Assembly: GCA_016703765.1 (NCBI GenBank)
Contig: JADJBL010000008.1
Location: forward strand, 108,609 to 172,608
From: Saprospirales bacterium
Lineage (GTDB): Bacteria > Bacteroidota > Bacteroidia > Chitinophagales > Saprospiraceae
Reading direction: 5' to 3'
Length of the DNA stretch: 64,000 bases
Shown here: piece after piece, positions 36,639-44,711 of the stretch
How positions within the stretch are numbered: position 1 is the first letter of the stretch
How the letters are laid out: every line of letters starts with the position of its first letter
Made by a program: the position numbers and the translations under genes
Notes under the pieces: generated by a model
What the model saw: only the letters and a program-made list of their open reading frames with translations
Databases searched by the model: none
What the model was told of the DNA's origin: nothing

Positions 36639-37715
36639 TTAAACTTGTTCCGTTTCGTTGGCTTTAAGCTTCTCGGTATTTTCTGCCAATTGGAGCGCTT
36701 CGATGACCTCGTCGATGTCTCCTTCCAGCACCTGATCCAGGCTATGGAGGGTGAGATTGATGCGGTGGTCGGTCATTCGGTTTTGGGGAAAGTTATAGGT
36801 CCGGATCTTTTCGGAGCGGTCGCCTGAACCCACTAACGATTTCCGGTGGGCCGATATGGCGGAATCGTGCCGCAATTTTTGAGCATCGTAGATTCTTTGA
36901 TAGAGTTTCTGGAGCGCGATTTCGCGGTTTTGAATCTGGGAGCGGCCATCGGTGCTCTCGGAAACAACCCCCGTGGGGATGTGGATAAAGCGAACGCCCG
37001 ATTCGGTTTTGTTGACGTGCTGGCCACCGGCGCCGCTGGAGCGGAAGGTTTCTACCCGTAGATCGGATTTGACGATATTGACGTCTTCCATTTCCAGTTT
37101 GGGCATTACCGCGACGGTAACAGCCGAGGTGTGGATTCGCCCTTGCGATTCGGTTTTGGGCACGCGCTGGACGCGGTGGACTCCCGACTCGAATTTCAGT
37201 TTGCCGAAAACCTGGTTGCCGCTCACCTCGAGGATGAGTTTGTTGTATCCGCCCACCGTCCCTTCGTTGACCTCAATGGCTTCGGTTTTCCAGCCTTGTT
37301 TTTCGAAGTATTTCGAATACATTCGGTAGAGGTCGCCTGCAAACAAGCTGGCTTCATCGCCCCCCGTGCCGGATCGGATCTCGAAGAGCACATCACGGGA
37401 GTCTTCCGGGTCCTGGGGGATGATGAGGAATTTGAGTTTTTCCTCGAGCTGTTCTATGCGCGGTTGAAGTTCGTCCAGCTCGGCCTGGGCCATTTGCTGC
37501 AGTTCCGCGTCTTTCTCTCGAAGCAATTCCTTTGCCGACCGGATATGGGCATCGACCTGTTTGAATTCGAGGAAGGTTTCGACGATCTCTTTCAGGTCTT
37601 TATATTCCTTGTTGACTTTTTTGAAGCGGTCCATATCGCCGATCACCGAGGGGTCGGAGAGTTGTTCCTCCAGAGTTCGGAAGCGGTCGACGATGGATTC
37701 CAGTTTATCGATCAT
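36639..37715 (-). CDS. prfA: Peptide chain release factor 1
   Basis: Reads UAA and UAG stop codons and triggers peptide release. The 358-residue protein has SGTGGDEASLFAGDLYRMY, the GGQ catalytic motif in SSGAGGQHVNKTES (about residues 229-231), and a C-terminal RSEKIRTYNFPQNRMTDHRIN. The anticodon-like loop region is present. Its presence means TAG is an ordinary stop codon in this organism, relevant to the TAG-interrupted genes. It lies upstream of the amidase gene. Confidence 0.96.
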   Translation of the reverse strand: MIDKLESIVDRFRTLEEQLSDPSVIGDMDRFKKVNKEYKDLKEIVETFLEFKQVDAHIRSAKELLREKDAELQQMAQAELDELQPRIEQLEEKLKFLIIPQDPEDSRDVLFEIRSGTGGDEASLFAGDLYRMYSKYFEKQGWKTEAIEVNEGTVGGYNKLILEVSGNQVFGKLKFESGVHRVQRVPKTESQGRIHTSAVTVAVMPKLEMEDVNIVKSDLRVETFRSSGAGGQHVNKTESGVRFIHIPTGVVSESTDGRSQIQNREIALQKLYQRIYDAQKLRHDSAISAHRKSLVGSGDRSEKIRTYNFPQNRMTDHRINLTLHSLDQVLEGDIDEVIEALQLAENTEKLKANETEQV

Positions 37716-37799
37716 GGAAGATCAGCATTAGTGTGAAAAAAAGCGCAGAGCGTCTCTACCTTTGGTCAAAAGTAAGAAATCTGTACTACTTTCACAGGC

Positions 37800-38510
37800 A
37801 TGTCCCGGATATTGCATATAGAGTCGGCCACCTCGGTTTGTTCGGTTGCCCTGAGCGAAGGCGGGCTGAGGAGGAGTTTTCAGGAGGCGGAGCAGCCCAA
37901 CACGCATGGAGAACGATTGACCCTCTTGATCAGCCATTGTCTGAATGAGGCAGGCTGGAGGCTGGAAGAGCTCGACGCGGTGGCGATCAGCGCCGGCCCG
38001 GGTTCCTATACCGCGCTCCGGGTAGGAGCGGCCACTGCCAAAGGCATTTGTTACGCATTGGGGAAACCTCTGGTCCGGGTGGACACCCTTCAGATTATTG
38101 CGGCAGGCATGGCAATTCAGGTCTCTAACCACGAAGCCCTTTATTGGCCGATGATCGATGCACGCCGCATGGAGGTGTATACCGCTGCCTACACCATGAA
38201 TCTGGAGTTGATTTCTCCTGCGCAGGCCTTGATCGTGGAGGAGGATTCTTTTGGAACTTGGGAAGGAAGGACCCTGTTCTTCGCCGGCGACGGGGCAGAT
38301 AAATGCAAGGCGGTTTTGAACCGGCCCGGAATGTATTTCCTGGATGTGCCCCTTGCGGCCGGGGATATGATTCCGCTTGCACAAAAAGCCTTTGATTCGG
38401 GAAAATTTGAGGATGTGGCCTACTTTTCGCCGGTCTATCTCAAACCGCCCAACATTACACCCTCCAAGCAAATTTTGTGGGGAAACATTACCAAAATAAA
38501 TAATTTATAA
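37800..38510 (+). CDS. tsaB: tRNA threonylcarbamoyladenosine biosynthesis protein TsaB
   Basis: A partner of TsaD in making t6A37 on tRNAs that read ANN codons. The 236-residue protein has ILHIESATSVCSVALSEGG at the N-terminus, ISHCLNEAGWRLEELDAVAI, and SAGPGSYTALRVGAATAKG, the classic TsaB signature. The gene is divergent from prfA over 84 bases. The DNA after the stop is AT-rich and leads to the first ArsR-like gene. Confidence 0.94.
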   Translation: MSRILHIESATSVCSVALSEGGLRRSFQEAEQPNTHGERLTLLISHCLNEAGWRLEELDAVAISAGPGSYTALRVGAATAKGICYALGKPLVRVDTLQIIAAGMAIQVSNHEALYWPMIDARRMEVYTAAYTMNLELISPAQALIVEEDSFGTWEGRTLFFAGDGADKCKAVLNRPGMYFLDVPLAAGDMIPLAQKAFDSGKFEDVAYFSPVYLKPPNITPSKQILWGNITKINNL

Positions 38511-38641
38511 AAAATTTTCTATTATAAATGGAAAAGCTTTATTTTGGGGTGCCGGTTTAAGCACTATTTCATTTACGCCCTTTGGTCGCGATCATTTTTT
38601 GGCACGGTTTTGGGATAAGTGAAATATAAAAAAACACCAAT

Positions 38642-38980
38642 ATGAGAAAGCAAAAGGACGAAGCTGTAGTACTTAAGAAGGGGAATCAGTTTGTCGCACT
38701 GGATTATTCGGAACTGCGCAAAGCAGTTTTGGTTCTGCGGGCCGTAAATCACAAATTGCGCCAGCGGATCATCGATTTGTTGGAAGAAGGCGAAAAGATG
38801 ACGGTTACGGACATTTACGTCCGCCTGCGTCTGGAGCAATCCGTTGCTTCCCAACACCTGGCCATCCTTCGCAGGGCGTCGGTCGTCCGCACCGAAAGGC
38901 ATGGAAAATTCATTTATTACTCCCTGGATCCGGGGCGTCTTGCCCAAATTTCCCGACTGGTAGAAGAGTTGATCGTTTGA
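38642..38980 (+). CDS. ArsR-family winged-helix regulator (first of a tandem pair)
   Basis: 112 residues with an ArsR-type fold: LRAVNHKLRQRIIDLLEEGEKMTVTDIYVRLRLEQ, the recognition helix SVASQHLAILRRASVV, and the wing TERHGKFIYYSLD. It contains no cysteine, so a Cys-type metal sensor is excluded. A related gene lies 203 bases downstream in the same direction. No target gene is obvious. Confidence 0.88.
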   Translation: MRKQKDEAVVLKKGNQFVALDYSELRKAVLVLRAVNHKLRQRIIDLLEEGEKMTVTDIYVRLRLEQSVASQHLAILRRASVVRTERHGKFIYYSLDPGRLAQISRLVEELIV

Positions 38981-39009
38981 TCGCTTTATAGTTCCTTCTG
39001 CTTTTTCAG

Positions 39010-39041
39010 GGCCTGTGGCAATGTTAATCATGCTACAGGCC
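39010..39041 (+). terminator. Probable terminator after the first ArsR gene
   Basis: Arms GGCCTGTGGCA and TGCTACAGGCC pair over 11 positions with one G-U wobble and a 10-base loop, followed by AAGTTCTTTT. It lies 30 bases past the stop codon. The T run is short and interrupted, so it may be weak. Confidence 0.5.
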
Positions 39042-39183
39042 AAGTTCTTTTGCCTTGACCATAGATGGAATGTGGCTGACAAAATGGTGATAAGCAGGGA
39101 TTAATGCGCTTAGCTGGTTTGAAAAGAATGTAAAAAAGCGCATATTTGCCTTTGATAGTGCAATCCACGACAAATTACAAACT

Positions 39184-39516
39184 ATGGGAAAGACTAAAGT
39201 AGAAGTCAACAATGAAAAACTTAGGGAATCTTCAGAATTGCTGAGGGCGTTGGCGCATCCCCTTCGTATCAAAATCCTGGAATTCATCGACCAGAACGGT
39301 TCGATAAACGTCAACAAGATCTACAATACCCTAAAACTCGAGCAGTCCATCACATCGCAACACCTGCGCATACTAAGGGCTGTTGGGCTTGTGGAAACGG
39401 AGAGGCAGGGGAAGTATATCCATTACAGGCTCAATTACGACAAGATCACCCATACCCTTGGAACTATCGACGGATTTCTGGAAGAGAGCAAAAATATCGA
39501 GGCTTATAGCGATTAA
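39184..39516 (+). CDS. ArsR-family winged-helix regulator (second of a tandem pair)
   Basis: 110 residues, clearly paralogous to the previous gene: SSELLRALAHPLRIKILEFIDQNGSINVNKIYNTLKLEQ, the recognition helix SITSQHLRILRAVGLV, and the wing ETERQGKYIHYRLN. No cysteine is present. The C-terminal extension (ESKNIEAYSD) is longer than in its neighbour. A strong terminator follows at 39534. The pair may have arisen by duplication. Ligand and targets are unknown. Confidence 0.9.
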   Translation: MGKTKVEVNNEKLRESSELLRALAHPLRIKILEFIDQNGSINVNKIYNTLKLEQSITSQHLRILRAVGLVETERQGKYIHYRLNYDKITHTLGTIDGFLEESKNIEAYSD

Positions 39517-39533
39517 ACGCTTTCTTCTTCACC

Positions 39534-39573
39534 AAAAAAGGGCTGGCCATAAGACAATGGCCAGCCCTTTTTT
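39534..39573. terminator. Bidirectional intrinsic terminator
   Basis: Arms AAAAAAGGGCTGGCCAT and ATGGCCAGCCCTTTTTT are exact complements around a six-base loop, with A and T runs on the outer edges. It ends both the ArsR transcript (plus strand) and the lspA transcript (minus strand). Confidence 0.92.
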
Positions 39574-40274
39574 TATGGGTTCGCGCGATTGGGCTCTTCC
39601 TCGCCCTCGGGTTTGGGCTCCGGGGTATCGGGGATAGCGGATGTTTCGGCGGCGGGGTGGATGCGTCCGCTGAAAAATTGCCGGTGGAAAAGGATCAGGC
39701 TGAAAACCCCGACCGTTATGGCCGAATCGGCGATATTAAACACCGGACGGAAAAAGGTAAAGGGCCGGTTGGAGGCAAAGGGGACCCAATCCGGTAAGAT
39801 CTTATCCTCTACGATGGGGAAATAGAGCATATCGACTACCATCCCGTGCAGGAATCCGGCGTATCCCCCCCCTGGAGGAAAAAGGGTTGCCACAGTATGG
39901 TGGCTGGATTCGGAGAAGATCAGGCCGTAGAAAGCGCTGTCCAGGATATTGCCGACGGCCCCTGCCAGGATCATGGAAAAGCTGGCGAGCAAGCCCAGGG
40001 AAGCTTTTTCCTTGATCAAAAACCGGAGGTAGTAGATCAGGAATAACACGGCCAGTATGCGAAACAGGCTCAGGGCAAGTTTTCCGTATTCGCCGCCGAG
40101 AGACAAACCGAAGGCCATGCCGTTGTTTTCCACGAAATGTATGCGGGCCCATTTCCAGCCGAACAGGAAAATTTCATCCCCGTATTCCAGATGGGTCTTT
40201 ACCCAGATCTTGAGGGTTTGATCGATCAGCAAGATCAGCAGAACCAGAAGAGTTACCTTGGTGGCAGGTTTCAA
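39573..40274 (-). CDS. lspA: Lipoprotein signal peptidase (signal peptidase II)
   Basis: Cleaves diacylglyceryl prolipoproteins in the inner membrane. The 233-residue protein has four membrane segments. The two catalytic aspartates are in GNILDSAFYG (about residue 112) and FNIADSAITVG (about 183). FVENNGMAFGL is the conserved first-loop motif. Length is above average because of a Pro/Glu-rich C-terminal tail (ETSAIPDTPEPKPEGEE), as in many Bacteroidota. It follows the DksA-like gene by 19 bases. Confidence 0.95.
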   Translation of the reverse strand: MKPATKVTLLVLLILLIDQTLKIWVKTHLEYGDEIFLFGWKWARIHFVENNGMAFGLSLGGEYGKLALSLFRILAVLFLIYYLRFLIKEKASLGLLASFSMILAGAVGNILDSAFYGLIFSESSHHTVATLFPPGGGYAGFLHGMVVDMLYFPIVEDKILPDWVPFASNRPFTFFRPVFNIADSAITVGVFSLILFHRQFFSGRIHPAAETSAIPDTPEPKPEGEEEPNRANP

Positions 40275-40293
40275 AGTATTCGTGTTTTAAGGT

Positions 40294-40665
40294 CTATTGG
40301 ACTTTTTTCGCTTCCATGCTCAAGGTGGCGTGCGGAACCGCTTTCAACCTTTCTTTGGAAATCAGTTTTCCGGTGGTGCGGCAAATGCCGTAAGTCTTAT
40401 TATGTACCCGGATAAGGGCGTTTTCAAGGTGCTGTATCAGCTTTTGCTGACGAACAGCCAGCTCGTACAATTGTTCGTTTTCTGCCGCTCCGGAGCCGTC
40501 GTCTAATCCGCGGATCTTCGCGTCGGGGTTATCGGCCAGGTCTGCGACCTGTTGAAGGTAAAAGGCCAGTTGGTCTTTCGCGGCTATAAGTTTTTCATCG
40601 ATCAGCGCTTTGAACTCGTCCAGTTCTTCGTCCGAATAACGGGATTTCTCTAAAATTTGGCTCAT
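40294..40665 (-). CDS. TraR/DksA-family regulator
   Basis: The ATG at 40665 (MSQILEKSRYSDEELDEF) is preferred; an upstream extension is Lys/Phe-rich and unlikely. The 123-residue protein has a coiled-coil helix pair, NEQLYELAVRQQKLIQHLENALIRV, and the C-terminal YGICRTTGKLISKERLKAVPHATLSMEAK. Only one Cys remains of the C4 zinc finger, as is common in Bacteroidota members. It probably acts on RNA polymerase through the secondary channel. It lies upstream of lspA and downstream of pdxA on the same strand. Confidence 0.9.
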   Translation of the reverse strand: MSQILEKSRYSDEELDEFKALIDEKLIAAKDQLAFYLQQVADLADNPDAKIRGLDDGSGAAENEQLYELAVRQQKLIQHLENALIRVHNKTYGICRTTGKLISKERLKAVPHATLSMEAKKVQ

Positions 40666-40775
40666 AATCGTCTTCTTGTCGGGTGGGGAAATGAAAAAAG
40701 GATTTTTTCTGAAAATCCCCGCAAAAATAGACTTTTTCCCGATCCTGACCAAAGCTTCTCCAAAAAAACCTCCTA

Positions 40776-41876
40776 CTATCTTCCGGCGTCTTCCTCCAGG
40801 TTGTCGGCCGAGGCCTCTTCCTCCAGTTCGGCCGGTTTTTCGCGCTTTATGAGGGCGTTTGCGTGCATTTCGACGTACTCGTTGCGGTTTCGGGCCAGGT
40901 CGATAGCCAGGAAAAGCGCATGGAGGAAGGACGTGTGGTCTGCCATGTTCTTCCCGGCGATGTCAAAGCCGGTGCCGTGATCGGGAGAAGTCCGGATGCC
41001 GGCCAGGCCAGCCGTGAAATTGATCCCGCCGCCGAAAGCGAGTGTTTTAAAGGGGATGAGGCCCTGGTCGTGGTACATCGCCAGAATGCCGTTGTATTTC
41101 TTGTATTGGCCGGAGCCAAAAAAACCGTCGGCCGGGAAAGGCCCCAAAACCATCATCCCGCCTTTCTTGGCCTCTACCACCGCGGGGCGGATAAAGCGCT
41201 CCTCCTCGTTTCCGATCAGCCCGCCGTCGCTGGCATGCGGGTTGAGCGCAAGGACGGCGATAGTGGGCCGCTCCAGCCCAAAATCGACCTTCAGGCTTTC
41301 GTAGAACACATGGAGCTTGGCCAGGATCAGTTCTTTGCTGATGGTGGAGGCGATCTGGTTTATGGGGAGGTGGTTGGTCACCAACCCGACCCGGAGTTCA
41401 TCTTCCACCATCATCATCAGGCTGTGTTTGGCGCCCATGACCTGCGTGAGGTATTCGGTATGGCCGACATGCGGGAATTGGGCCATCTGAAGCGCTTCCT
41501 TACTCACCGGAGCCGTCACTAGCGCATCGATCACCTTTTCCTTGAGGTCCTTTGCGGCCTGTTCGAGAGAAATGATGGCATATTTTCCGCTGATATCGGT
41601 CGGTTTCCCGAGGGTAATATTGATGTTATCCTGCCAGCAATTCACTACGTTTATGCGGTCGGGGTTGGGACGTTCGCCCACTCGGAGGGGCTGAAAGGGA
41701 AAATCTTCGACCCAGATGATGTTCTTGTGATAGGATACGACCTTGGAGGAACCGTAGATTATTGGGATGCAGCGGTCGCGAACCTCTTTGATGGCGAGGG
41801 TTTTGAGGATCACTTCCAACCCGATGCCGTTGATATCGCCAATACTGATGCCGATTTTGGGTTTTGTAGGATACAT
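40776..41876 (-). CDS. pdxA: 4-hydroxythreonine-4-phosphate dehydrogenase
   Basis: A step of the DXP-dependent vitamin B6 pathway. The 366-residue protein starts MYPTKPKIGISIGDINGIGLEV. It contains LVTAPVSKEALQMAQFPHVGHTEYL, the metal His in this segment, LALNPHASDGGLIGNEEE, and AMYHDQGLIPFKTLAFGGGINFTAGL. The conserved RTSPDHGTGFDIAGKN motif is complete. It is divergent from rsmA over 180 bases. Other pdx genes are not in the window. Confidence 0.95.
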   Translation of the reverse strand: MYPTKPKIGISIGDINGIGLEVILKTLAIKEVRDRCIPIIYGSSKVVSYHKNIIWVEDFPFQPLRVGERPNPDRINVVNCWQDNINITLGKPTDISGKYAIISLEQAAKDLKEKVIDALVTAPVSKEALQMAQFPHVGHTEYLTQVMGAKHSLMMMVEDELRVGLVTNHLPINQIASTISKELILAKLHVFYESLKVDFGLERPTIAVLALNPHASDGGLIGNEEERFIRPAVVEAKKGGMMVLGPFPADGFFGSGQYKKYNGILAMYHDQGLIPFKTLAFGGGINFTAGLAGIRTSPDHGTGFDIAGKNMADHTSFLHALFLAIDLARNRNEYVEMHANALIKREKPAELEEEASADNLEEDAGR

Positions 41877-42056
41877 GCTTGTTTTTTTGCCGGATGGAAA
41901 AATGCGACTTTTCCCCCAGAACTACAAATATCCGAAATTGGCCGGGATTGCGGAGCTTTAATAGCTTGCGACAATTTAAGGCCGGAACTTTTCCCATTTC
42001 GATACCTTTTATTAATATCGAACTGCAATTTGCGCCCTTCCTCGAAACCCATCGCC

Positions 42057-42833
42057 ATGTGGAAAGCAAAAAAGTCCTACGGGCAGCACTTTTTGACCAG
42101 TGAACAGATCGCGCAGAGAATCGTCGACAGCCTTCAGGGAACCGCACATTACTCCAAGGTCCTCGAAGTGGGGCCGGGCAGAGGCGTCCTCACCAAATTC
42201 CTGCTGGAAAAGTCTTATGATCTCGTGGCCGTAGAGGCGGATGAGGACATGGTCACTTACCTCCATCACTTTTTCCCGGACTCGGACGGCAAGGTCGTGT
42301 CGGCCGATTTTCTCAAACTGCGCCTGGAAGAGGTGATGGGAGACGAGCAATTCGGCCTGATCGGGAACTTTCCCTACAATATCTCCTCCCAGATCCTCAT
42401 CAAAATGTTGGAATACCGCAAGCAGATCCCCGAAATGGTGGGCATGTTCCAGCGGGAGGTAGCCGAGCGGGTGATCGCACCGAAGGGCAGCAAAACCTAT
42501 GGAGTCATCAGCGTTCTGGTGCAGGCTTATTATAAAGGAGAGTATTTGTTCACGGTAAAACCCGGCTCGTTCAACCCTCCGCCAAAGGTACAATCGGCCG
42601 TGATCCGCCTGACGAGGAAGAAGGAGCAATCGCTCGGCTGCGACGAAAAGCTGTTCCGGCAGATCGTCAAGCAGTCCTTCAACCAGCGCAGGAAGATGTT
42701 GCGCAATACGCTCAAACCCATGTTTCCGGAGGAAATACTGAAGAAGGAATTTTTCCAGCAACGGCCAGAAGTACTCGGCGTCCCCGAATTTGTGGAGCTG
42801 ACCCGCCTGGCGCAGGAACTAAAAACCGAATAA
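42057..42833 (+). CDS. rsmA: 16S rRNA (adenine1518/1519-N6)-dimethyltransferase
   Basis: Dimethylates two adjacent adenines near the 3' end of 16S rRNA. The ATG at 42057 (MWKAKKSYGQHFLTSEQIAQ) gives 258 residues. The SAM site is VLEVGPGRGVLTKFLL, the acidic loop is VAVEADEDMV, and the catalytic motif IV is LIGNFPYNISSQIL. The C-terminal helical domain is complete. The longer upstream reading is not credible. It is followed by the YqeY gene after 32 bases. Confidence 0.95.
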   Translation: MWKAKKSYGQHFLTSEQIAQRIVDSLQGTAHYSKVLEVGPGRGVLTKFLLEKSYDLVAVEADEDMVTYLHHFFPDSDGKVVSADFLKLRLEEVMGDEQFGLIGNFPYNISSQILIKMLEYRKQIPEMVGMFQREVAERVIAPKGSKTYGVISVLVQAYYKGEYLFTVKPGSFNPPPKVQSAVIRLTRKKEQSLGCDEKLFRQIVKQSFNQRRKMLRNTLKPMFPEEILKKEFFQQRPEVLGVPEFVELTRLAQELKTE

Positions 42834-42865
42834 CATCATTATAAGGTTTCTAAACTCTATATATT

Positions 42866-43312
42866 ATGACATTCGAAGAACGCATCAACGAGGACCTCAA
42901 GACCGCCATGAAGGCGCAGGACAAACAGTCGCTGCGGGGTGTCCGTGCAATAAAACAGGCCATTTTACTGGCAAATACAGATGGAAGCCACGAGGAGATC
43001 AACGAGGAAAAGGCGATCAAACTGCTCCAAAAACTCGTCAAGCAGCGGAGAGAATCTTTGAAGATCTTCGAAGACAAAGGCCGCGAGGACCTCGCCCTGG
43101 TGGAGCGGGAAGAGTTGGAAGTCATCGAACGCTACCTGCCCAAAGCCATGAGTCCCGAAGAGCTGGAGGCCGCCGTGAAAAAAATCGTCGCAGACCTGGG
43201 CGCCAGCTCCATGAAAGATATGGGCAAAGTAATGGGCGTTGCTAACAAGGAGTTTGCGGGCAGGGCGGATGCAGGAAAAGTCTCCGAAATCGTCAAAAAA
43301 TTGCTGGCTTAG
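42866..43312 (+). CDS. GatB/YqeY domain protein
   Basis: A 148-residue protein of the YqeY family, related to the tail domain of the GatB amidotransferase subunit. It has MTFEERINEDLKTAMKAQDKQSLRGVRAIKQA, LVKQRRESLKIFEDKGREDL, and ERYLPKAMSPEELEAAV. The role is unclear; a tRNA-binding function is suggested by the fold. It probably shares a transcript with rsmA. Its stop overlaps the convergent serine hydrolase by four bases. Confidence 0.92.
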   Translation: MTFEERINEDLKTAMKAQDKQSLRGVRAIKQAILLANTDGSHEEINEEKAIKLLQKLVKQRRESLKIFEDKGREDLALVEREELEVIERYLPKAMSPEELEAAVKKIVADLGASSMKDMGKVMGVANKEFAGRADAGKVSEIVKKLLA

Positions 43313-44493
43313 AAGGCTTCCGGCAAGGACCCAAGGAACCTTGGGATACATTCATCCGATATATCCGTCGCTCCGTTGAAGAGCACGCAGATGCCCAGTC
43401 CCTTTTTGGGACTTAAGAGGATTTCGCTGCGATAGCCGGCCACGTAGCCGCCGTGGTAGAGAAGGGTTTCCCCATTGCCGAGGTCGAGCACCCGCCAGCC
43501 GAGGCCGTAATAGACCTTTTTCAGGTTTTCCCAATTGTTGAAATAGCGGTAGCGCACGGGGGTGTATATCCTGGGTTTGCCCAGCTCCGAAAGCGTTTCG
43601 TCCGCGATCAGGTCGGGTCGGTTTCCGAGCATGGCCAGCATGTACTTCGCCATATCGGCTGCGCTGGCATTGACTCCGCCGGCCGGGGCGGCATTGTAGT
43701 ATCTCGGCGAGGGCGCCAACTGCTTCCAGATCCCAATGCCATTGGCTTTATGGGGCATGGCCGCATTCGGGTTGGCGCGGAAAGCGCTGAGGCTTGCCGA
43801 GGCATCCGTCATGCCGAGGGGCTCGAAGACCTCAAAATCCAGGTTTTCCTCATAGCTGCACCCTGTGGCCGAGCCGATCACCTCCCCGATGAGGGAGAAC
43901 GCCGCGTTTTGATAGCTGTACACGGTTCCCTCTTTTCCGATCAATTCGATGTCGGCCAGAAGGGGCATGATCTCGGGGATGGTTTTTCCCACCTCGATCT
44001 GGTCGGTGTAAGTATGGTAGGGCAAACCGGTGGTATGCGACAGGAGGTGGCTGAGTTGAAGGCCTTGGGTCTGGTCGTCTGTTTTTAGGCAGAGTTGCGG
44101 CAGGTATTTGTCCACCGGATCATTCCAGTTCAGTACTTCTTTTTCAACAAGACGCCCTGTCAGGAAAGCGGCGATGGATTTGGACAGGGAGGCTATGCGG
44201 AAGATCGTATGTTCATTAACGGTTTGTGGGTCCAGGACAGAACAGCGGCCGTATCCTTTGGCCAGAAGTGTCTGTCCGTTCTGTACAATCGCCACGGCGG
44301 CGCCTGGGGCCAGTCCTTGGGCAATAGCTTGTTCGATATAGTCGTCGAAATCCCGGACAGCTCCGAGGGTCTCGGGTGAAGGGAGAACGGGAATCGGTAA
44401 TGGAGATGATACCGGCATCTCCGGGGCTGTGACCTGGGTGGAAATACCAAGCGCAAGCACCAGGAACAAAAATTGAAGCGACTTTTTAACCAA
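43309..44493 (-). CDS. Serine hydrolase, beta-lactamase/class C-like family
   Basis: The frame opens with TTG at 44493 and encodes a signal peptide (VKKSLQFLFLVLALGISTQV), with no nearer ATG. The 394-residue protein has the SxxK motif ASLSKSIAAFL, the Tyr motif YSYQNAAFSLIGEVIG, and a C-terminal HGG motif in LLYHGGYVAGYRS in place of KTG. These define the class C beta-lactamase / DD-peptidase-like esterase group. Substrate is unknown. Periplasmic or outer-surface location is expected. Confidence 0.9.
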   Translation of the reverse strand: MVKKSLQFLFLVLALGISTQVTAPEMPVSSPLPIPVLPSPETLGAVRDFDDYIEQAIAQGLAPGAAVAIVQNGQTLLAKGYGRCSVLDPQTVNEHTIFRIASLSKSIAAFLTGRLVEKEVLNWNDPVDKYLPQLCLKTDDQTQGLQLSHLLSHTTGLPYHTYTDQIEVGKTIPEIMPLLADIELIGKEGTVYSYQNAAFSLIGEVIGSATGCSYEENLDFEVFEPLGMTDASASLSAFRANPNAAMPHKANGIGIWKQLAPSPRYYNAAPAGGVNASAADMAKYMLAMLGNRPDLIADETLSELGKPRIYTPVRYRYFNNWENLKKVYYGLGWRVLDLGNGETLLYHGGYVAGYRSEILLSPKKGLGICVLFNGATDISDECIPRFLGSLPEAF

Positions 44494-44553
44494 AATAACA
44501 GATCTGGTGAATTGAAAAATCGGCTAAAGGTACGGACTTTTTTAATGTGTTGT

Positions 44554-44615
44554 TTGGGCATTGGGGGTAGCGGGGCGTTTTTCCTCCGCTAACCGCATAT
44601 GCCCAATAAAACGCC
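44554..44615. promoter_or_regulatory. Structured intergenic element with two alternative pairings
   Basis: TTGGGCAT (44554-44561) pairs with ATGCCCAA (44599-44606), and inner arms GGTAGCGG and CCGCTAACC extend the stem. The loop contains GGCGTTTT (44574-44581), which could instead pair with AAAACGCC (44608-44615). The two folds exclude each other. The element lies 61-122 bases upstream of the serine hydrolase (minus strand) and about 100 bases before the adhesin. No known riboswitch class was recognised. Confidence 0.35.
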
Positions 44616-44670
44616 GAACCCTCCAATGCCTGCTCTCCAGCCCGCCACCGCTTTATCTCCCGGATTTGCT

Positions 44671-44678
44671 TATTTTTG
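44671..44678 (+). promoter_or_regulatory. Bacteroidota-type -7 promoter element
   Basis: TATTTTTG matches the TAnnTTTG consensus at every fixed position. It lies 33 bases upstream of the adhesin ATG at 44712, a usual distance. A -33 TTTG partner is not evident at the normal spacing. Confidence 0.4.
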
Positions 44679-44711
44679 TCACATTGTATAATGACGGTAT
44701 AGTATTTGGCG

